Part shown: positions 56,464 to 64,000 of the stretch, piece after piece
How the letters are laid out: the number at the start of each line of letters is the position of its first letter
How positions within the stretch are numbered: the first letter of the stretch is position 1
Assembly: GCF_902832845.1 (NCBI RefSeq)
Contig: NZ_CADFDB010000010.1
Coordinates: 289,909 to 353,908, forward strand
Origin: Burkholderia metallica
GTDB taxonomy: Bacteria; Pseudomonadota; Gammaproteobacteria; Burkholderiales; Burkholderiaceae
DNA: 64,000 bases
Reading direction: 5' to 3'
Translations under genes and position numbers: made by a program
The notes under the pieces: model-generated
Seen by the model: the letters and a program-made list of their open reading frames with translations, nothing else
What the model was told of the DNA's origin: nothing
The model's database searches: none

Positions 56464-56642
56464 TTTTGGAAATTGCGGCATTCGTCACGGGTTTGTCATC
56501 GAACGCTGTGATCCTTCGCTTGCCGCGCCGAACCCAACCTCGCGCGGCGGCGAGGCAGGCCGTCGAGCGGCGCTGCCCGGAGATAACAGGAGAGCCGGGT
56601 CGTGCCCCCGGCCCATTGGTGTTCCGCCTACGGAGAAGTCAG

Positions 56643-57731
56643 ATGACACTGCAGAAACCCTCGCGCGCCGCTGCCGGCGCGTTCCGCAAGCTTGCGCTGG
56701 CCGCCAGCGTCGCCGCTCTGATGGGCGCCGCGTTGCCCGCCCATGCGGCGAGCGCGGTCGTGCTGTACACGGCAGACGGTCTCGAGAACCTGTATCGCGA
56801 TGTGCTGCCGGCCTTCGAGAAGAAGGAAGGCGTCAAGGTCAACATCGTGACGGCGGGCAGCGGCGAGGTCGTCAACCGCGCGAACATCGAAAAGAATTCC
56901 CCGAAGGCCGACGTGATCGTCACGCTGCCGCCGTTCATCCAGCAAGCCGGCCAGATGGGCCTGCTGCAGTCGTACCAGAGCGTGAACTACAAGAACGTGC
57001 CGGCCATCGCGAAGGCCGAAGACGGCACGTGGGCGACGTTCGTGAACAACTACTTCTCGTTCGCGATCAACCCGGACGTCGTGAAGAACCAGCCGAAGAC
57101 GTTCGCCGACCTGCTGTCGCCGGCCTACGCGGGCAAGGTCGCGTACTCGAACCCGGCCACGGCCGGCGACGGGATGGCCGTGCTGATCCTGACGACGTCG
57201 CTGATGGGCGAGGACAAGGCGTTCGACTACCTCGCGAAGCTGTCGCAGAGCGTGAAGTTCCACACGAAGGGCACGGGCTACCTGAACGTGCTGCTGTCGC
57301 GTAACGAGATCAGCGTCGCCAACGGCGACCTGCAGATGGACCTCGACGATGCCGAGCACGGCGCGCTGTCCGTCAAGCCGATCTTCCTGGCCGCGAAGGA
57401 CGGCGACCAGCCGACCACGTTCCAGCTCCCGTACGGCATCGGCCTGATCAAGAGCGGCCCGAACCAGGACGCCGGCAAGAAGCTGATCGACTACCTGATG
57501 TCGACGGAAGTGCAGTCGAAGGTGCCGGACATGTACGGCATCCCGGGCCGCACGGACGTGCCGCTGGCCGGCAAGAACGGCGAAGCGGTCAAGAAGGCGA
57601 TCGCGGGCGTGAAGCTGATCCCGGTCGACTGGTCCCAGGTGATGGCGAAGAAGCCGGTGTGGATCGAGCGCTGGAAGAAGGACGTGATCGGCAGCTCGGG
57701 CAAGCAGCTCGACGTCGTCAAGCCGAAGTGA
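56643..57731 (+). CDS. phnS: 2-aminoethylphosphonate ABC transporter substrate-binding protein
   Basis: A 362-residue periplasmic binding protein of the iron/thiamine-type family (PBP class II). The signal peptide ends ALPAHAAS; the mature part starts VVLYTADGLENLYRDVLPAFEKKEG. NYFSFAINPDVVKNQPKTFADLLSPAYAGK and the C-terminal NPDAGKKLIDYL-like segment are typical for PhnS/AepX. It is the first gene of the importer operon and diverges from phnW, so the ligand is 2-aminoethylphosphonate. Confidence 0.9.
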   Translation: MTLQKPSRAAAGAFRKLALAASVAALMGAALPAHAASAVVLYTADGLENLYRDVLPAFEKKEGVKVNIVTAGSGEVVNRANIEKNSPKADVIVTLPPFIQQAGQMGLLQSYQSVNYKNVPAIAKAEDGTWATFVNNYFSFAINPDVVKNQPKTFADLLSPAYAGKVAYSNPATAGDGMAVLILTTSLMGEDKAFDYLAKLSQSVKFHTKGTGYLNVLLSRNEISVANGDLQMDLDDAEHGALSVKPIFLAAKDGDQPTTFQLPYGIGLIKSGPNQDAGKKLIDYLMSTEVQSKVPDMYGIPGRTDVPLAGKNGEAVKKAIAGVKLIPVDWSQVMAKKPVWIERWKKDVIGSSGKQLDVVKPK

Positions 57732-57753
57732 CCGGCGCACGCCGCCTGTTTGA

Positions 57754-58869
57754 GTGAGCAAGAGGATGAACCCGGTGGACACCGCCCTGACCCATCCCGG
57801 CGCATTCGGCGCCGCCGAACCGCGGGCAACGCTGCGGTCCGGCGCGCCGGGCGGCGTGCAGATCGAACACCTGAGCGTGCGCTACGGCGCACGCACGGTG
57901 CTGGAAGATCTGTCGCTGTCGATCGGCGCCGGTGAATTTCTGACCGTGCTCGGCAAGAGCGGCTGCGGCAAGACCACGCTGCTGCGCTTCATCGCCGGGT
58001 TCGTGAAGGCCGACGGCCTGACCGGCACGCTGACCGTTGCCGGACGCGACCTGACCTATGCGCCGCCGCACAAGCGCAATCTCGGTCTGCTGTTCCAGAA
58101 TTACGCGCTGTTCCCGCACCTGTCGGTGTTCGAGAACGTTGCATTCGGGCTGCGCGCCCGCGGGATGGCGTCGTCGGAAGTGACGCGCCGCGTCGCCGAC
58201 GCGCTGAAGCTCGTGCAGCTCGGCGATGCCGGCCATCACCTGCCCGCGCAACTGTCGGGCGGGATGCAGCAGCGCGTCGCGCTGGCGCGCGCGCTCGTGA
58301 TCGAGCCGGACGTGCTGCTGCTCGACGAGCCGCTGTCGGCGCTCGACGCGAACCTGCGCGCATCGGTGCGCAGCGAACTGAAGGCGCTGCACGAGCGCCT
58401 GCCGAATCTCACCGTCGTCTGCGTGACGCATGATCGCGACGACGCGCTCGTGCTGTCCGACCGCGCGCTGCTGATGCGCGACGGCCACATCGCGCAGCTC
58501 GGCACGCCGCAGCAGTTGTACGACGCGCCGCAGGACGGCTACGTTGCACGCTATCTCGGCCCGGCGAACCTGCTGCCGCCGCACGTGATCTTCCCGCTCG
58601 GCGATCCGCGCCATGAAGTGCGCGGCAAGGTCGCGTGCGTGCGCCCCGAGCGCCTGACCGTGATGCCGCCCGCCGCGGGCGGGCTGCACGGCACGGTGTC
58701 GTCGGTCGAATGGCAGGGCGCGGACTTGTCGATCGCGGTCACGATCGACGCGGCGCCCGACGAGCCCGTGCGCGTCACGATGCAACGCGGCCGCGGTGCG
58801 GCTCCCGAGCGCGGTGCGCGCGTTTCCCTGCATTGCGAGGCAGACGATGTCGTCCTTATCGAGCCCTGA
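57754..58869 (+). CDS. phnT: 2-aminoethylphosphonate ABC transporter ATP-binding protein
   Basis: A 371-residue ABC ATPase. Walker A is GKSGCGKTT (near 68-76), the Q-loop is in LLFQNYALFPHLSV, the signature LSGGMQQR is near 168, Walker B is VLLLDEPLSALD near 190, and the switch His is in CVTHDRDD. The last 100 residues form a TOBE-type domain. Both GTG 57754 and ATG 57766 are possible starts; neither has an ideal ribosome site. Its end overlaps phnU by 23 bases. Confidence 0.9.
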   Translation: MSKRMNPVDTALTHPGAFGAAEPRATLRSGAPGGVQIEHLSVRYGARTVLEDLSLSIGAGEFLTVLGKSGCGKTTLLRFIAGFVKADGLTGTLTVAGRDLTYAPPHKRNLGLLFQNYALFPHLSVFENVAFGLRARGMASSEVTRRVADALKLVQLGDAGHHLPAQLSGGMQQRVALARALVIEPDVLLLDEPLSALDANLRASVRSELKALHERLPNLTVVCVTHDRDDALVLSDRALLMRDGHIAQLGTPQQLYDAPQDGYVARYLGPANLLPPHVIFPLGDPRHEVRGKVACVRPERLTVMPPAAGGLHGTVSSVEWQGADLSIAVTIDAAPDEPVRVTMQRGRGAAPERGARVSLHCEADDVVLIEP

Positions 58870-59756
58870 AGCCGGCCTGCCGCCGCACGTGCTCGCGTCG
58901 GCCGCCGCGCACGCCACCGCCGCGCGGCGCCGCAGGCGCATGGGCGACCTGCACCTGGCCGCGCTCGCGGTCGTCGTGCTCGGCCCGCTCGTCGTCTATC
59001 CGCTGGTGCGGCTCGTGCTGCTGAGCGTGTCGGGCGATCACGGGTTCAGCTTCGCCGCGTATCGCACGTTCTTCGGCAACCCCGACACGCGCAACGTGCT
59101 GCTCACCACCCTCGGCGTGCTGTTCGCGAGCGCCGGCACCGCGTCGGTGCTCGGCGTGATGCTGGCCGCGCTGCTGTTCTTCAAGCCGTTCCCGGGCGCG
59201 TCGCTCGTCACGCGCTTCCTGGAGCTGTACGTCGCGTTTCCGTCGTTCCTCGTCGCGTTCACGCTGATCTTCCTGTACGGCTCGCAAGGGTCGATCAGCA
59301 TCGCGCTGCAGCACCTGTTCCATCTCGAGAATCCGCCGCTCGATTTCCTGTTCGGCATCGGCGGCGTGATTCTGGCGCAGACCGTGTTCTATACGCCGTT
59401 CGTCGTGCGGCCCACGCTCGCGTCGTTCGCGACGCTCGACCTGCGGCTGATCGAAGCCGCGCGCAGCCTCGGCGCATCCGGCTGGATGCTCGCGCGCCGC
59501 GTCGTGCTGCCGATCGCGTGGCCGGGCATCGCCGCCGGCACCGTGCTGTGCTTCCTGCTGACGCTCAACGAATTCGGGATTCTGCTCGTGCTCGGCAGTG
59601 CGCGGCTCGTCACGCTGCCGGTTGCGATCTACAGCAGCGCGACCGTCGACCTCGACCTGCCGACCGCGTCGGCCGGCGCGGTCGTGATGCTCGCGCTGTC
59701 GCTGGCGTTGTATGCGGTTTATCGCCGGGTGAACCGGCGTGCGACGGGAGGAAACG

Positions 59757-59767
<11 letters not shown>
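58847..59767 (+). CDS. phnU: 2-aminoethylphosphonate ABC transporter permease 1
   Basis: A 306-residue permease with about six predicted helices. The EAA coupling loop is LRLIEAARSLGASGWMLARRVVLPIAWPG near residues 200-228. After an Ala/Arg-rich N-terminal stretch of about 35 residues, helix 1 begins LHLAALAVVVLGPLVVYPLV. ATG 58847, inside the end of phnT, follows GAGG at a normal distance. It overlaps the second permease gene by 11 bases. Confidence 0.88.
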
Positions 59768-63372
<3,605 letters not shown>

Positions 63373-63376
63373 ACGC

Positions 63377-63928
63377 ATGGCATTGACGGTGGAAGAGATT
63401 CACGGGCTGTATCGCGAACATGGCCATGTGGCCTATAGCGGCGAACCGGTCACGCAGCTCGAGCATGCGTTGCAGAGCGGATGCCTGGCGGAAGAGGCGG
63501 GTGCGGACGAAGCGCTGGTCGCGGCGGCGTTCCTGCACGACCTCGGGCATCTGCTGAATCGTCAGGGCGAGACGCCGAGCGCGCGCGGGATCGACGATCT
63601 GCATCAGTATTACGTGCTGCCGTTCCTGCGGCCGTTGTTCTCCGACGCGGTGCTGGAGCCGATCCGGCTGCACGTCGATGCGAAGCGCTGCCTGTGCCGC
63701 ACGGATGCCGGCTACTTCGAGAGCCTGTCGCCGGACTCGGTGCGCAGTCTCGCGCTGCAGGGCGGCATCTTCAGTGAAGAGGACGCGGCGGTGTTCCTGC
63801 GGCGACCGTTCGCGGAAGACGCGCTGCGTCTGCGCCGCTGGGACGATATGGCGAAGGAGGAGGGCAAGGTCACGCCGGATCTCGATCACTATATGGAGAT
63901 CGTCGCGCGCCAGGTGCGCGCGGCCTGA
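63377..63928 (+). CDS. PhnZ-like HD-domain oxygenase, phosphonate-associated
   Basis: A 183-residue HD-domain protein of the phosphonate-degradation HD family. The diiron ligand set resembles PhnZ: His30 (QLEH), His54-Asp55 (LHD), His76 and/or His99 and a late Asp in WDDMAK (near 155). The PhnZ gate residues are preserved in VAYSGEPVTQLEH (Tyr20, Glu23). PhnZ oxidises 2-amino-1-hydroxyethylphosphonate to glycine and phosphate; it normally pairs with an oxygenase, PhnY*, that makes this substrate, which I do not see here. The gene follows phnY by four bases and ends the operon. Confidence 0.85.
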   Translation: MALTVEEIHGLYREHGHVAYSGEPVTQLEHALQSGCLAEEAGADEALVAAAFLHDLGHLLNRQGETPSARGIDDLHQYYVLPFLRPLFSDAVLEPIRLHVDAKRCLCRTDAGYFESLSPDSVRSLALQGGIFSEEDAAVFLRRPFAEDALRLRRWDDMAKEEGKVTPDLDHYMEIVARQVRAA

Positions 63929-63950
63929 CGGTTCGGCGGCCTCTTCCATC

Positions 63951-63996
63951 TATATAAGGCCCCGCACGCGACAGCGTGCGGGGCCTTATATATTTT
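63951..63996 (+). terminator. Terminator of the phn operon
   Basis: A 19-bp perfect stem (63951-63969 with 63974-63992) with a GACA loop and four T residues ends the operon 22 bases after the HD gene. The outer TATATA/TATATA part also makes it symmetric, so it could act from the right as well. Confidence 0.9.
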
Positions 63997-64000
63997 GCGA

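Overview
The window is high-GC DNA (roughly two thirds G+C) with strong G/C third-position codon bias and dense, short-overlap operons. The gene set points to a Burkholderia-type betaproteobacterium, most likely an accessory or second chromosome: a CeoAB-OpcM/BpeEF-OprC-type RND pump, DUF3579 and DUF2167 proteins, many LysR regulators and a chain of catabolic cassettes. The species is inferred, not proven. I found no rRNA, tRNA, CRISPR array, insertion sequence, prophage or replication origin.

Layout. 1-6.3 kb: tail of an upstream gene, then a three-gene RND efflux operon closed by a strong terminator. 6.6-9.0 kb: YbhB-like protein, short-chain dehydrogenase and LysR regulator with atypical codon use. 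9.2-13.2 kb: M81 peptidase, MFS importer and divergent LysR. 13.4-14.8 kb: LysR divergent from a PACE efflux protein. 14.9-16.4 kb: alpha/beta hydrolase and DUF3579 protein. 16.4-21.1 kb: DctB/DctD two-component system plus a 2-hydroxycarboxylate transporter, preceded by a consensus sigma-54 promoter, an IHF-like site and two upstream dyads. 21.5-27.8 kb: a six-gene predicted organosulfur operon (methionine-type ABC importer, two flavin-enzyme homologues and an unrecognised protein with diiron-like motifs). 27.85-32.6 kb: a zinc-starvation operon behind a 39-bp Zur-like dyad (ZigA, FolE2, a PTPS-family protein, gamma-carbonic anhydrase, dihydroorotase). 32.6-36.6 kb: Lrp/LysE pair, XRE-MmyB regulator, and a DUF2167-M50 protease pair.

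36.7-43.5 kb: galactarate/glucarate catabolism (transporter, 2-oxoglutarate semialdehyde dehydrogenase, KdgD, GarD, and an unknown gene) with a shared operator-like motif. 43.7-50.0 kb: small genes (SnoaL-like, FucU, DoxX), an MHS transporter, an orphan branched-chain amino-acid-type binding protein and a divergent PAS-AraC regulator. 50.3-55.2 kb: a quinate/shikimate-to-protocatechuate cassette (QuiC fusion, AroQ, AroE-like dehydrogenase, MFS importer). 55.3-64.0 kb: a 2-aminoethylphosphonate cassette (PhnW; PhnSTUV importer; PhnA; PhnY; a PhnZ-like HD oxygenase) ending in a 19-bp-stem terminator.

Functionally this is a scavenging and defence region: it imports and degrades sugar acids, hydroaromatics, phosphonates, organosulfur compounds and 2-hydroxy-acids, responds to zinc limitation, and exports toxic compounds. 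The best candidates for undescribed biology are the diiron-like protein in the sulfur operon, the DUF2167-M50 pair, the PhnZ-like oxygenase placed beside PhnA without its usual partner, and the regulatory sequences upstream of the 2-hydroxycarboxylate transporter.
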